DNA of 64,000 nucleotides, from assembly GCF_905171765.1 (NCBI RefSeq), contig NC_053390.1, positions 589,924,293 through 589,988,292 of the forward strand, read 5' to 3'. Source of the stretch: Bufo bufo. Its lineage: Eukaryota; Chordata; Amphibia; Anura; Bufonidae. Below, one piece after another: positions 10,120 through 20,817 of the stretch. The notes under the pieces were generated by a model, which was not told where the DNA came from, did no database searches, and worked only from the letters and a program-made list of their open reading frames with translations. The translations under genes and the position numbers were made by a program. Every line of letters starts with the position of its first letter. The stretch's first letter is position 1.

Positions 10120-12360
10120 ATTTTTTTAACACAGAGGAGAGGGCAGTACTACTACAAATGGGGCCCAGAGGAGAGATGAGTACTACTACAAATGGGGCAC
10201 AGAGGAGAGGGCAGTACTACTACAAACGTGGCCCAGAGGAGAGGGCAGTACTATTACAAAGGGGGCCCAGAGGAGAGGGCAGTACTATTACAAACGGGGC
10301 CCAGAGGAGAGGGCAGTACTATTACAAACGGGGCCCAGAGGAGAGGGCAGTACTATTACAAACGGGGCCCAGAGGAGAGGGCAGTACTATTACAAATGGG
10401 GCCCAGAGGAGAGGGCAGTACTATTACAAATGGGGCCCAGAGGAGAGGGCAGTACTATTAGGAGGGAAACGCCAAATGGAAAAGGATTTAGGAAAACTAG
10501 AAGAATGGTCAGAACTCTGGAAACTGAAATTTAATGTGGATAAGTGCAAGATAATGCACCTGGGGCGTAAAAACCCAAGGGCAGAATATAGAATATTTGA
10601 CACAGTCCTGACCTCAGTATCTGAGGAAAGGGATTTAGGAGTAATTATTTCAGAAGACTTAAAGGTGGGAAGACAATGTAATAGAGCAGCACGAAATGCC
10701 AGCAGAATGCTTGGATGTATAGGGAGAGGTATAAGCAGTAGAAAGAGTGAAGTGCTTATGCCGCTGTACAGAACACTGGTGAGACCTCACTTGGAGTATT
10801 GTGCGCAGTACTGGAGGCCATATCTCCAGAAGGATATAGATACTCTAGAGAGAGTTCAGAGAAGAGCTACTAAACTAGTACATGGATTGCAGGATAAAAC
10901 TTACCAGGAAAGGTTAAAGGACCTTAATATGTATAGCTTGGAAGAAAGAAGAGACAGAGGGGATATGATAGAAACTTTTAAATACATAAAGGGAATCAAC
11001 TCGGTAAAGGAAGAGAGCATATTTAAAAGAAGAAAAACTACCACAAGAGGACACAGTTTTAAATTAGAGGGGCAAAGGTTTAAAAGTAATATAAGGAAGT
11101 ATTACTTTACTGAGAGAGTAGTGGATGCATGGAATAGCCTTCCTGCAGAAGTGGTAGCTGCAAATACAGTGAAGGGGTTTAAGCATGCATGGGATAGGCA
11201 TAAGGCCATCCTTCATATAAGATAGGGCCGGGGGCTATCCATAGTATTCAGTATATTGGGCAGACTAGATGGGCCAAATGGTTCTTATCTGCCGACACAT
11301 TCTATGTTTCTATGTTCTATGTTTCTATTACAAACGGGGCCCAGAGGAGAGGGCAGTACTATTACAAACGGGGCCCAGAGGAGAGGGCAGTACTATTACA
11401 AACGGGGCCCAGAGGAGAGGGCAGTACTATTACAAACGGGGCCCAGAGGAGAGGGCAGTACTATTACAAACAGGGCCCACAGGAGAGGGCAGTACTATTA
11501 CAAACGGGGCCCAGAGGAGAGGGCAGTACTATTACAAACGGGGCCCAGAGGAGAGGGCAGTACTATTACAAACGGGGCCCAGAGGAGAGGGCAGTACTAT
11601 TACAAACGGGGCCCAGAGGCGAGGGCAGTACTATTACAAACGGGGCCCAGAGGCGAGGGCAGTACTATTACAAACGGGGCCCAGAGGAGAGGGCAGTACT
11701 ATTACAAACGGGGCCCAGAGGAGAGGGCAGTACTATTACAAACGGGGCCCAGAGGAGAGGGCAGTACTATTACAAACGGGGCCCAGAGGAGAGGGCAGTA
11801 CTATTACAAACGGGGCCCAGAGGAGAGGGCAGTACTATTACAAACGGGGCCCAGAGGAGAGGGCAGTACTATTACAAACGGGGCCCAGAGGAGAGGGCAG
11901 TACTATTACAAACGGGGCCCAGAGGAGAGGGCAGTACTATTACAAACGGGGCCCAGAGGAGAGGGCAGTACTATTACAAACGGGGCCCAGAGGAGAGGGC
12001 AGTACTATTACAAACGGGGCCCAGAGGAGAGGGCAGTACTATTACAAACGGGGCCCAGAGGAGAGGGCAGTACTATTACAAACGGGGCCCAGAGGAGAGG
12101 GCAGTACTATTACAAACGGGGCCCAGAGGAGAGGGCAGTACTATTACAAACGGGGCCCAGAGGAGAGGGCAGTACTATTACAAACGGGGCCCAGAGGAGA
12201 GGGCAGTACTATTACAAACGGGGCCCAGAGGAGAGGGCAGTACTATTACAAACGGGGCCCAGAGGAGAGGGCAGTACTATTACAAACGGGGCCCAGAGGA
12301 GAGGGCAGTACTACTACAAACGGGGCCCAGAGGAGAGGGCAGTACTTCTACAAAAGGGGC
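10120..12360. repeat. 34-bp tandem array, about 40 copies, split by a LINE
   Basis: The unit combines CGGGGCCCAGAGGAGAGGGC and AGTACTATTACAAA. About 10 units lie at 10120-10460 and about 30 at 11327-12360. Units in the right block are almost identical, whereas the first left units vary (CTACTACAAATGG, GATGAG). As 34 is not a multiple of three all three forward frames are open, which explains the 356-462-codon frames here. Confidence 0.97.
10461..11329 (+). mobile_element. 5'-truncated LINE (CR1/L2/Rex1-type), C-terminal ORF2 fragment
   Basis: About 255 codons (10461-11222, stop TAG 11223-11225) encode the region after the reverse transcriptase active site. Recognisable blocks are EEWSELWKLKFNVDKCK, ERDLGVIISEDLKV, RTLVRPHLEYCAQYW, LERVQRRATKLV, LEERRDRGDMIETFKYI and WNSLPAEVV. 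These are typical of the C-terminal half of Jockey/CR1/L2-group LINE proteins. The 3' tail contains GACTAGATGGGCCAAATGG and ends in TTCTATG repeats, a LINE-style microsatellite end. The frame is uninterrupted, implying a young insertion. It sits inside the 34-bp array with a likely short duplication CTATTA at both edges (10455-10460 and about 11324-11329). It has no catalytic YADD region, so it is dead on its own. Confidence 0.85.
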
Positions 12361-12860
12361 ACAGAGGGCATTACTACTATAAAGGGGGCACAGAGGGCTT
12401 TACTACTATCAAGGGGGCACAGAGGGCTTTACTACTATAAAGGGGGCGGCATTACTACTATATAGGGGGCACAGTGGGCATTACTACTATATAGGGGGCA
12501 CAATGGGCATTACTACTGTGAAGGGGCATAACTGTTATCGGGTACAATGGGCATTACTACTCTGAAGGGGGCCCAGAGGGCATTACTAATGTGAAGGGGC
12601 ACAGAGAGGGCATACCTATTATGGGGGGCACAAAGTAGACATTACTACTGTGAAGGGGGCACAATCTGCATTACTAATGTGAAGGGGGCACAAAGAGGGC
12701 ATTACTGTGAAGGGGCACAAAAAGGGTATTACCACTGTAAAGGGGGCACAGATATGGTATTCGTACTGTAAAAGGGGCACAATGAATGGATAAGTACTTT
12801 AAGGGGCACAATATGGACATAACTACTATGAAGGTTGTACAATGAGGGCAATGCTACTGT
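12361..12860. repeat. Degenerate extension of the array (GGGGGCACAGAGGGCATTACTA units)
   Basis: Irregular units of about 30 bp (AAGGGGGCACAGAGGGC, ATTACTACTAT) diverge steadily to the right until they are unrecognisable near 12860. This looks like the older, unhomogenised flank of the 34-bp array. No gene is seen. Confidence 0.7.
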
Positions 12861-12949
12861 GAGGTTGCACAATTTTTTAAAGTATTGGGAGGGATGCCAG
12901 AGAAAGGACCTGTCCCGGGGGCCAAACACCCTAGGCACACCACCGCCCC

Positions 12950-13225
12950 CACCGATTAGCGCTTTCGGGCAGGCAGAGCTGGAAGCAGAAGGTTCTGTCC
13001 ACTATGCAGTTTCCAGCCGCCATTCACTTGAATGGCAGCAGATCTGCAGTACCCCAGCACTTCCACTAGGCAGTGGATGGAGCATTATCCACTGAATACT
13101 CCCCCAAAACAGCTGATCGATGGGGATGTCGGCTCTCCATCTAGCTGATAGTAATGACCTATCCTGAGGATAAGTCATCAATATCAAAGTAATTGAAAAC
13201 GCCTTTAAGAGGCAACCTAAAGGAA
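12950..13225. mobile_element. T2-like MITE relic (…GGATAAGTCATCAATATC…)
   Basis: GAGGATAAGTCATCAATATC and AAAACGCCTTTAAG at the right side match the right half of MITEs at 25388-26979 and 27640-27950 (ATAGCCCATCAATATCAAAT). Imperfect inverted words around GCCATTCACTTGAATGGC form the centre. The left terminus is not clear. The right part belongs to duplication copy B. Confidence 0.45.
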
Positions 13226-13312
13226 AGCAAGTGGCAGATAATAGAGGGTTCCGCCAGTTATTGTCATGCAGACTGACGACGGCCCTAAGACCAGTCATTT
13301 GTTAACATGTAG

Positions 13313-13563
13313 GGATGAGCGAACTTCAATTTTTGAAGTTTGGGTAAACTGTGAATTGTATTATGGATTCCGTCATAATAGAAGTCTATGGCCAGCATAA
13401 TGGATCCATACCGATTCCGCTATGCAGGCCGCTTTCCTGCATAACGGAATTGGTACGGATCCGTTATGCTGGCCATATACTTCTATTTGAATGCATAACG
13501 GAATGCCTCTAAAGGAATGGAATCCATAACGCAATTCACAGTTTACCCGGACTTCAAAACTTA
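13313..13563. mobile_element. hAT-like palindromic MITE
   Basis: It starts TAGGGATGAGCGAACTTC and has a near-complete inverted repeat (TTTGGGTAAACTGTGAATTG against CAATTCACAGTTTACCCGG) around a centre with CGGATCCGTTATGC / GCATAATGGATCC. It interrupts GTTAACAAGTCAAATAAG, which is intact in copy A at 315-333. The right terminus is eroded. Confidence 0.65.
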
Positions 13564-14111
13564 AACAAGTCAAATAAGACCTAACACTAAACTATAAGCA
13601 CTGATATCCAGTTACCAAAGACAGCGGAGCAGACCTATAGACACAGCATCCAACACTGGTATATGCCCATGTACCTGCTGCAAATGGTACGATCATATCC
13701 ATAATGATATATACACACACCAGAAGTACATGCTCCGCAGTACAGGATTACAGGATCACACTTCGAGCCAAATCCTGACCCCGGCCCTTGGGAGTCTGCA
13801 CCCTGGTACTGCCACACAGAGTGAAAATGCCCACCTACTGTACATGTGTGACACACAACAGGGAATACTACACACGGATATACACTACACCCAGCACTGG
13901 CATGTACCCACAACAGAGCTGCACTGGAATACCTTGTCAGGACTGGAGTGCTGTCAAGTCCTCTCTGTCATGTTAGAACAGCACAGCAGTCCAGACTGTG
14001 TATTTCAGTGCAGCTTTGACAGCGGAGGCAGTAGGGAACTCCTTATCTGCAGTACTAGGCATGTATTACTGTAGATAATACTCCAAAATTAGGACAACAG
14101 ATTCCCTTTAA

Positions 14112-14443
14112 GGCCTCTTGCACACGACCGTATACCCTCCGAGACATACGGTCTGTGAGCGGGTAATATGTCCCGGAGCGGCATTGATCGCGCGCACAGG
14201 AGTACATAGCATAATAGATTACAATGATGCTGTGCACGTTGGGCTGCCCACGGGACTATTGTCCCGCACTCATAAAATCATATGAGTGCAGGACAATAGT
14301 CCCGCAGGCGGCCTGACGTGCACAGCATCATTGTAATCTATTATGCTGTGTACTCCCGTGCGTGCGATCAATGCCGCTTCGAGACGTATGGCCCGCTCAC
14401 GGACCGTATGTCTCGGAGGGCATACGGTCGTGTGCAAGAGGCC
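14112..14443. mobile_element. Harbinger-like foldback MITE, TAA duplication
   Basis: GGCCTCTTGCACACGACCGT and its inverted partner at 14424-14443 are flanked by TAA (14109-14111, 14444-14446). The arms are nearly perfect over about 145 bp (CTCCGAGACATACGGTC; CTGTGCACGT; GGGACTATTGTCCCG at the centre), so the whole element folds into a hairpin. Confidence 0.85.
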
Positions 14444-14669
14444 TAAAAAAGAGCGATGGAGCGGGGCGCAGTCGTAGCGGAATGCGGCTTGACTTGGGGG
14501 CGGCGGCAGGGGGTTTCAGGCAATGAAGGGGTTAAGTAGTTTAAATAGCCAAGGGTAGGGATTGGTTGAAGCGAGGGTGGTGAAGTTGAGGTTTGGCGGG
14601 CAGTATTTAAGCAAGTGGGGTGGGGGGGGGTTAGTCACTCGCCTGGGAGAAGGAATTTGAAGTGCAGGC

Positions 14670-15500
14670 ATGTCGGCGTTGGAGGAGCCGGTGGCGGCTG
14701 TTAGAGCTGCGGCGGTGCAGCATGAATCGGAGTGGCTGCAGCAGTCACTTTAGGGCGCCCAGAGGGGTCTCCAGTGGCCTCTTTGGTGAGGGCTCGGGTG
14801 GCCTCCAGCATGCTTGAGTCCTGAGTTGACCCCCAGAGTTCGGCGCTGTTTGCGGAGCACCAGCAGGGACCCTCCTGTGCGGCAGGCGGGTTCTGCAGCA
14901 GGCCGCTGCCGCAGTGGGAGGAGTCCGGTACCGCGATGGGAACCAGCGGTAGAGGGGTGGGGGTGTTCCCTGTCCGGCTCTTCCAGTCAGCGGGGAAGGG
15001 AGGGGTCAGGGCAGCTTTCCCCCCCAGGCCTTGTGATTGGACGTCAGGGGCACAGCGGGTGTGTGTGTGTTGGGGGGGTGTTAGGGGGCAATAGTCCAGG
15101 AGTGCCAGGGTTTGAGAGTGCTGGCGGTATGGCTCAGGAGTTGTTGGCGGGGTTGTTGGCGATTGTGTCGCACTTGGGGTCCAGTGCTGGGGTTTCTCCG
15201 GTGGCGGTCTGGGCACCAACGTTGTCGGTATCGGTTGGGACTCAGAATACAGCCATAAGGGAGGTCTGAGCCAGCAGCAGTTGGCTGCAGGCTTTTGCTA
15301 TTCTGGCTAGTGTAGTGGGGGGAAAAGTTTCCTGATCTTTGCTCTGCATTGTTTTGTTATATGGACGCCATTAGGGAGGCTTACAAGGGGTATGGGGGGG
15401 GAGTAGCCTGGCTCAGGTATGATGAACAGTTCCATCAGCGGAAGGCAATGCGGCCTAGTTTCAGATGGGATCAAAAAGACATTAGTCTTCAGTTGCTGGT
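14670..15500 (+). pseudogene. Gag-like ORF remnant of the Ngaro-like element
   Basis: ATG at 14670 opens a frame beginning MSALEEPVAAVRAAAVQ, which stops after about 27 codons (TAG in CACTTTAGGG). Further similar-coded stretches continue in other frames. Near the end, 15385-15490 reads GYGGGVAWLRYDEQF, then RKAMRPSFRWDQKDISL, a block I recognise from amphibian/fish Ngaro Gag-like proteins. Frameshifts and stops make it a pseudogene. Function in the element would be RNA packaging; that is family knowledge, not seen here. Confidence 0.55.
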
Positions 15501-15610
15501 TTGCCGGCCGGGAAGTTTGCTTTCCATTCCTTTAGGATAGGGGTGGGTACGGAGGCAGCCAGGTGGGGTTTAGGTGGTGCAGCAATTAAGCAAATTGGCC
15601 GCTGGGAGTC
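15501..15610 (+). pseudogene. Tyrosine recombinase C-terminal fragment (Ngaro-like)
   Basis: The frame reads FAFHSFRIGVGTEAARWG followed by KQIGRWES. This has the HxxR box and the Gly-Arg-Trp block of the integrase family of YR retroelements (canonical HSFRIG...ATEAA). The catalytic Tyr region should follow within about 20 residues but is cut off by the MITE that begins near 15636. Only about 35 codons remain, so it cannot be active. Confidence 0.7.
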
Positions 15611-15635
15611 GGCATGTTTCCCATTCATATGTATG

Positions 15636-16030
15636 TCTATTTTCACACTCGTGTTTTGGCTTTCCTTTTCTGAGATCCGTCATGTGCTCTCACAAGTGGT
15701 CCAAAATGGATCAGTTTTGCCCTAATGCATTCTGAATGGAAAAGGATCCGCTCAGAATGCATCAGTTTGCCTCCATTTAGTCACTATTCCGCTCTGGAGG
15801 CGGCCGCCATGCGGTGTAGAGCAGGACGGATCTGTTTTCTCTGGCACAATAGAAAAATGACCTGTCCCCCATTGACTTTCAATGGTGTTCATGACGGATC
15901 CGTCATGGCTATAGAAGACATAATACAACCGGATCCGATCATGACGGATGCATGCGGTTGTATTATGGTAACGGAAGTGTTTTTGCAGATCCATGACGGA
16001 TCCACAAAAAATGCTAATGTGAAAGTAGCC
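15636..16030. mobile_element. Harbinger-like MITE inserted in the Ngaro-like element
   Basis: The right terminus AATGTGAAAGTAGCC is followed by TTA (16031-16033). The left side TTTTCACACTCGTGTT is eroded. The interior is palindromic around CCCATTGACTTTCAATGG, with CGGATCCG and TGACGGATC words, like the other elements of this class in the window. Confidence 0.6.
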
Positions 16031-16147
16031 TTAGCCCTTATTTGCTTTAAGGAGGTGTTGGTGGGGGATAGGTTGTGGGTTCTGGTGGGCACGAGGTGGC
16101 TGTGGTGGCCTTATGTGTGATGCATGTTTTTGTTATTTTTTTTACAG

Positions 16148-16730
16148 GGTCCTCCGTGTGTTTGGCCTGGATATTTGGGCATTGTTATGTGTATTGGGGT
16201 GCCTGGAGGGCTGATGTTCAGCGGAACGGAAGACAATTGGGTTTTCCTGAACGTCAGGTTTTACAGGTCTTTCGGGGCCTCTTGTTGGGGTAGGGTGCTC
16301 CCGGAGTTTCGTTTCTATGCTTCTTTGGATAGGCTCCCAGATATTTTGGTACTTCATGTCGGGTGGGGGGGGGGGGGGTGCTACGCTCTAGGGATGTCAT
16401 AAGAGACATTAAATTTTAAAGGGCTTGTTGATAATTTGGTCTTAGGTGGTAGCTTGTCGGTCATGGAGGTTTTCTAGATCAGTCTATCGAATCAACAAAG
16501 CCAGGAAGAAGTTGAACAAGGAGGTAGGGTGTTTCGTGCGGCGGCAAGGAGGTTTTGTTGTGCACCATAGGGAGTTGGAGGAGGCGTCTGCACAGTTTTT
16601 GTGGGTGGGTGGTGTTCATCTGAATGATGTGGGGATGGACCTGACCTGTGGGCATTGGGGCTTCAGGAGGGTCTGGAGACAGCAGTTTGGGTGTGGCAGG
16701 ACAAACATAGGTGAGGTGTCACTGATGTTC
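16148..16730 (+). pseudogene. SGNH-hydrolase domain remnant of the Ngaro-like element
   Basis: The translated pieces show the SGNH order. Block I is IFGHCYVYWGAWRAD, where the usual nucleophile Ser of GHS is Cys. RVLPEFRFYASLDRLPD is followed by LVLHVGW (block III region, normally HVGGND). After a frameshift come RSWRFSRSVYRINKARKK and GGVHLNDVGMDL, which is block V with the catalytic Asp replaced by Gly (normally DGVHL). A poly-G run at 16364-16378 breaks the frame. Family knowledge: vertebrate Ngaro-type elements can encode such a hydrolase after the recombinase. This copy has lost the active-site residues and frame. Confidence 0.65.
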
Positions 16731-16939
16731 TCTTGTGGCAGGTAGAAAGGGAATCCTGGGAGGCAAAACGATTTGGAATATTTGCATGACTCTTTGGGGC
16801 GTGCATCTTAGGAGTTTTGGTGAGTTGAATTCTGGGGGCTCCTGTTAGGGCTAGAAGGCCTGCAGGGGCATTATGTGGATGATTTGGTGCCCTTGAGTCA
16901 GTGAGTGCGGCCAAGGGTAAGGTGAAATTGCAAGTGGAG

Positions 16940-17805
16940 GCTGCAAATGATTGGGTTGCCTTCTAGGATCCCTCACTATCAGGGGATAATGAAGTTGGAA
17001 TGTTTGGGCATTTTCAGATATACTCACTGCCTAATAAGACGGTTAAAAGAAAACAACAACACTTTATTAAAGATACTTAGTAAAATATGGCTGATCCCTC
17101 TCTTGAAATCTAGAGATGGGCATATGAAGTATTTATTTAATAGGGGTAAGTATATGTACAACTATCCCCTGTATCAAACTGTGGATGCCTATTAGCACTA
17201 TTTATGAATGTCCACCATGATGAGATAACCATCCGCAGTGAAAATGGCAATAGACCGTGCTGGGCTATTGTATCTTTGCAGTCCCAGCAATGCCACCACC
17301 AAACACTGATAGTACCCCAGGTATATTTAAAAAAGCCTGGTCGCCATCCAATGTTTTATGCATCAAGGGTCCATATATTTAGCCCAAGATATGCCACCAT
17401 GCTATCCGTATACTTGACAGTCAGAGTGGTCACCCGGAGGACCCCTATCACCATTGGAATAAAAGGCTAACTAATCATGCCCAGCCCTGCTCGACGCGTT
17501 TCTGGTGACCCTGTGTCGGGCACCTCCTCAGGAGCTTATGGGCAAAGACTACTGAGTGACTGGTTAGTTGCCTAAATGAAGAAATTGGCGGAGGAGGACG
17601 CCGCACATGGTTTGTGCAGCCGTATCGGCGTTAGTATGACAGTGATATTTTCAGATATGCACGTTGTGTAAAAGACCAATGTTATAATAGTTATTTTGTT
17701 AATAAAATGGGCCGCTATAGCCTTACACCAAATAAGGTCTCTGTGTTTGTTAATGGGAATAGGGGGGTGGGGGCCAGTGGCCAAACTAATCTTCCATCCT
17801 AGTAA
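16940..17805. mobile_element. Half of a foldback-type element with the GACGCGTTTC motif
   Basis: The layout matches the left arm of the foldback at 50337. AACACTTTATTAAAG near 17057 is followed about 430 bp later by GCTCGACGCGTTTC (about 17489), then CTCCTCAGGAGC. A short A/T-rich stretch of noncoding DNA follows. No second arm is present, so it is a solo half or truncated copy. It lies within the region that interrupts duplication copy B. Family identity is not known to me. Confidence 0.5.
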
Positions 17806-18190
17806 GTCAACTGTACATTAAAGTGGTAATTATGACCGTACAGATCCCAGTACCTGCTGCCATCGTGCTCACATCAGTCCAGAGCTCTACACAGTTATCA
17901 TTCACTTAGGTTTTGCAATTTGTCCTTAAAACATATTATGCCCATGAAAATCAGCATTATGTGCCAGGAGCGGCAGCATTTACACACAGGTATGTACCAG
18001 CATCATGTAAACAAATATGCACCAGGAGTAGCAGCATGTACCCCCTCCCCCCTCAGGTATGTACCAGCATCATGTACCAGAAGCAGCAGCATGTGAACAC
18101 AGGTATGGACCAGGAGCATGTAAAGAAACAGGTATGGACCAGGAGCATGTAAAGAAACAGGTATGTGCCAGGAGCTGCATCATACACCTA

Positions 18191-18810
<620 letters not shown>

Positions 18811-18925
18811 TTTCCATTTCATCCACCATGACGGCCCACCTTGAGATTGACCCTTGACCTCTGTAGGGGCAGGAACACATAGAGAGTTTAAGAACCCCCC
18901 ACCCCTCCACCTCCTCAGTGCTTTC
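18811..18925 (+). repeat. DIRS left inverted terminal repeat
   Basis: It starts TTTCCATTTCATCCACCATG and runs through GACGGCCCACCTTGAGATTG and CCTCCTCAGTGCTTT. From ATCCACCATGACGGCCC onward it is the near-exact inverse of 23963-24070. The outermost 12-15 bases differ from the right terminus, as is usual for DIRS elements. Confidence 0.85.
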
Positions 18926-19383
18926 CTGCCCCTACAGGGGCCAACACGTGGAGAGGATCCTCCTCAGGGAGGATTACATCGTTAGTTTTTACTTTGCAGG
19001 TTCTCCAGCTGGCCTCCCGCGGCATGGGCTAAGGCTGGCCAGCTTGGAACATCGAGGACCCTCGTCTCGGCCTATGCTGAGGCCTGTGGTCCTCCCCCAT
19101 ACCTCTCGTACTTCCTTCCCTCCTTAGGGAAGCAGTCGGGGGTGCCGGATTCGCGGGCGCGCGGTATGCGACGTTCTTCCTCTGCATGCTGTGCGCTTGT
19201 GACCGGCTGGGGGAGCAGGTACGGCGAGGAGGCAGGCCGGACGCCGCACGCATCCTCTCATAGGCTCGTGTGGCACCGGCTCTTGCCGTCACTAGAGGCG
19301 CAGCTTGATGACGTCAGACGCCGGGAAAATTTGAAAAGGAAAGTAGACCGCGGTTCCCTCCAGCTCTTGCCTGCAGCACCGCG

Positions 19384-20795
19384 ATGTCTGAGACACCTGC
19401 TCCCCGCCAGGAAGGCCCTGATCCCACTACTGCCAGTACCGTGAGTCCCCTTCTGGGGGGTATATATTTTCAGTCTTTTGACATTGAAATTCTAATTGGC
19501 ATATCTGGTTGTTTCCTCTCCAGGGCAGCAAGGAGTCAAAGCCAAAGTCCAAACTCCTAAAATGCTGCGCTTGTTCTAAGCGTCTCCCTGAGAACTACAA
19601 AAAAAGGTTGTGCAAATCTTGCACATCGGAAATTTGGAAAGAAGAACAACCAGATATTCTGTCTGAAATGAAATCTTTTATTGCAGACGAAATTAAGTCC
19701 TCTTTAGCCACCCTGACAACCCCCGCTAGTACTCCTATCCCCTCCAAGAAACGCAAGTTGTCCGCTATCTCCTCCTCTGAGGGCGAGGAGGTGGAAGTGG
19801 CTTCCATCTCGTCCAGACAATTTCCTAATGAGGAACCCTTGTCTGACGGGGAAATTCCGGACGAGGATAAAAAATATTTCTTCTCCGCTGATGAAATGGA
19901 GGAGCTGCTGAGAGCAGTTAGATCCACAATGGGTATCGAGGATACCCCTAAACCTCGTACGGTACAAGACGAAATGTTTGGGGGCCTTAGATCTAAATCC
20001 CCTATAGTTTTTTCCATTAATGAAAATATAAAGGAGATGATAATGGAAGAATGGTCAGACCCGGAGAAGAGGTTAGGCGTTCCTAAGGAGTTCAGAAACA
20101 GGCTCTGCTTTGATCCGACTGAATGCAAACTTTACAATCAGACCCCTAAAGTGGATCTACAAGTGGCTAAGGTAGTAAAGAAGACCGCTCTACCCTTTGA
20201 AGACTCCTCACAGTTGAACGATCCTATGGATAGAAAGGCGGACGGGCTCCTAAAAAAATCCTGGGAATCAGCCATGTTTGGGGTCAAGACTAATATCGCT
20301 GCTACTTCTGTTGCTAGAGCAATGTATATATGGCTAGGGGAGTTGGACGTACACCTGAAAAATAAAACCCCAAGAGAAGAGATCAGAGACTCGCTCCCTC
20401 TTCTACGCTCCGCCACTGCATTTCTGGCCGATGCTTCTGCAGAGTCGATCCGCTTCTCAGCCAAGGATGCGGCTCTTTCTAATGCAGCCCGGCGGGCGTT
20501 ATGGATGAAGGCCTGGTCCGGGGACAAGGCTTCCAAGGCTAAACTCTGCTCCATCCCCTTCTCAGGGGAATTTGTCTTCGGTCCCACTTTGGATAAAATC
20601 CTAGAGGGGGCAGCAGACAAGAAAAAGGGGTTCCCAGAGGAGAAAGATTCTAAAAAGAAGCCCTTTCGTCAATTCCAGCCTCAGCAGAGATCCTACAGGG
20701 GGAAAGGGAAAACTGGCCGATGGAGCTATCCCAAAGGAGGGAGAGGAAGAGGCTTCATACTCAACCCCCAAAATAGACCAATCAAACAGCAGTGA
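19384..20795 (+). CDS. DIRS ORF1 (Gag-like), two exons: 19384-19440 and 19524-20795
   Basis: ATG at 19384 starts MSETPAPRQEGPDPTTAST, followed by GTGAGT at 19441. A pyrimidine-rich TTTCCTCTCCAG ends at 19523, after which the frame continues GSKESKPKSK. The predicted 83-bp intron joins two in-phase exons to give about 442 aa. Without splicing, the long frame from 19509 has no ATG near its start. Near the N-terminus a CX2C-X12-CX2C cluster (CCACSKRLPENYKK...CKSC) could bind zinc. A Ser/Glu-rich acidic stretch follows, then a conserved helical region, and a basic Gly/Arg-rich tail (RGKGKTGRWSYPKGGRGRG) suited to RNA binding. Gag-like proteins of DIRS are poorly characterised. The stop TGA is at 20793-20795 and the RT frame is already open here, in +1. 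Confidence 0.8.
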
Positions 20796-20817
20796 CGCCA
20801 GAGTAGGGGGGCGACTG

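Larger units (their letters stand above)
14450..16930 (+). mobile_element. Decayed Ngaro-like tyrosine-recombinase retroelement
   Basis: Three fragments lie in the order expected for a vertebrate Ngaro-type element: a Gag-like start at about 14670, with a YDEQF block at 15405; a tyrosine-recombinase piece at 15501; and an SGNH-hydrolase piece at 16150-16720. The reverse transcriptase/RNase H region is missing between the Gag-like and recombinase pieces, so the copy is internally deleted. A MITE (about 15636-16030) splits it further. A pyrimidine-rich acceptor TTATTTTTTTTACAG ends at 16147, just before the hydrolase reading frame. Terminal repeats were not located. Confidence 0.7.

Noticed and set aside
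9837..11225. 462-codon frame as a host fusion gene
   Set aside because: It is a chance join of 9837-10119 non-repetitive DNA, 34-bp array units and the LINE fragment; only the LINE part is recognisable.
11256..12465. Frames of 356-398 codons with the YYYKRGPEERAVLLQ pattern
   Set aside because: Translation of a 34-bp array, open in all three forward frames.
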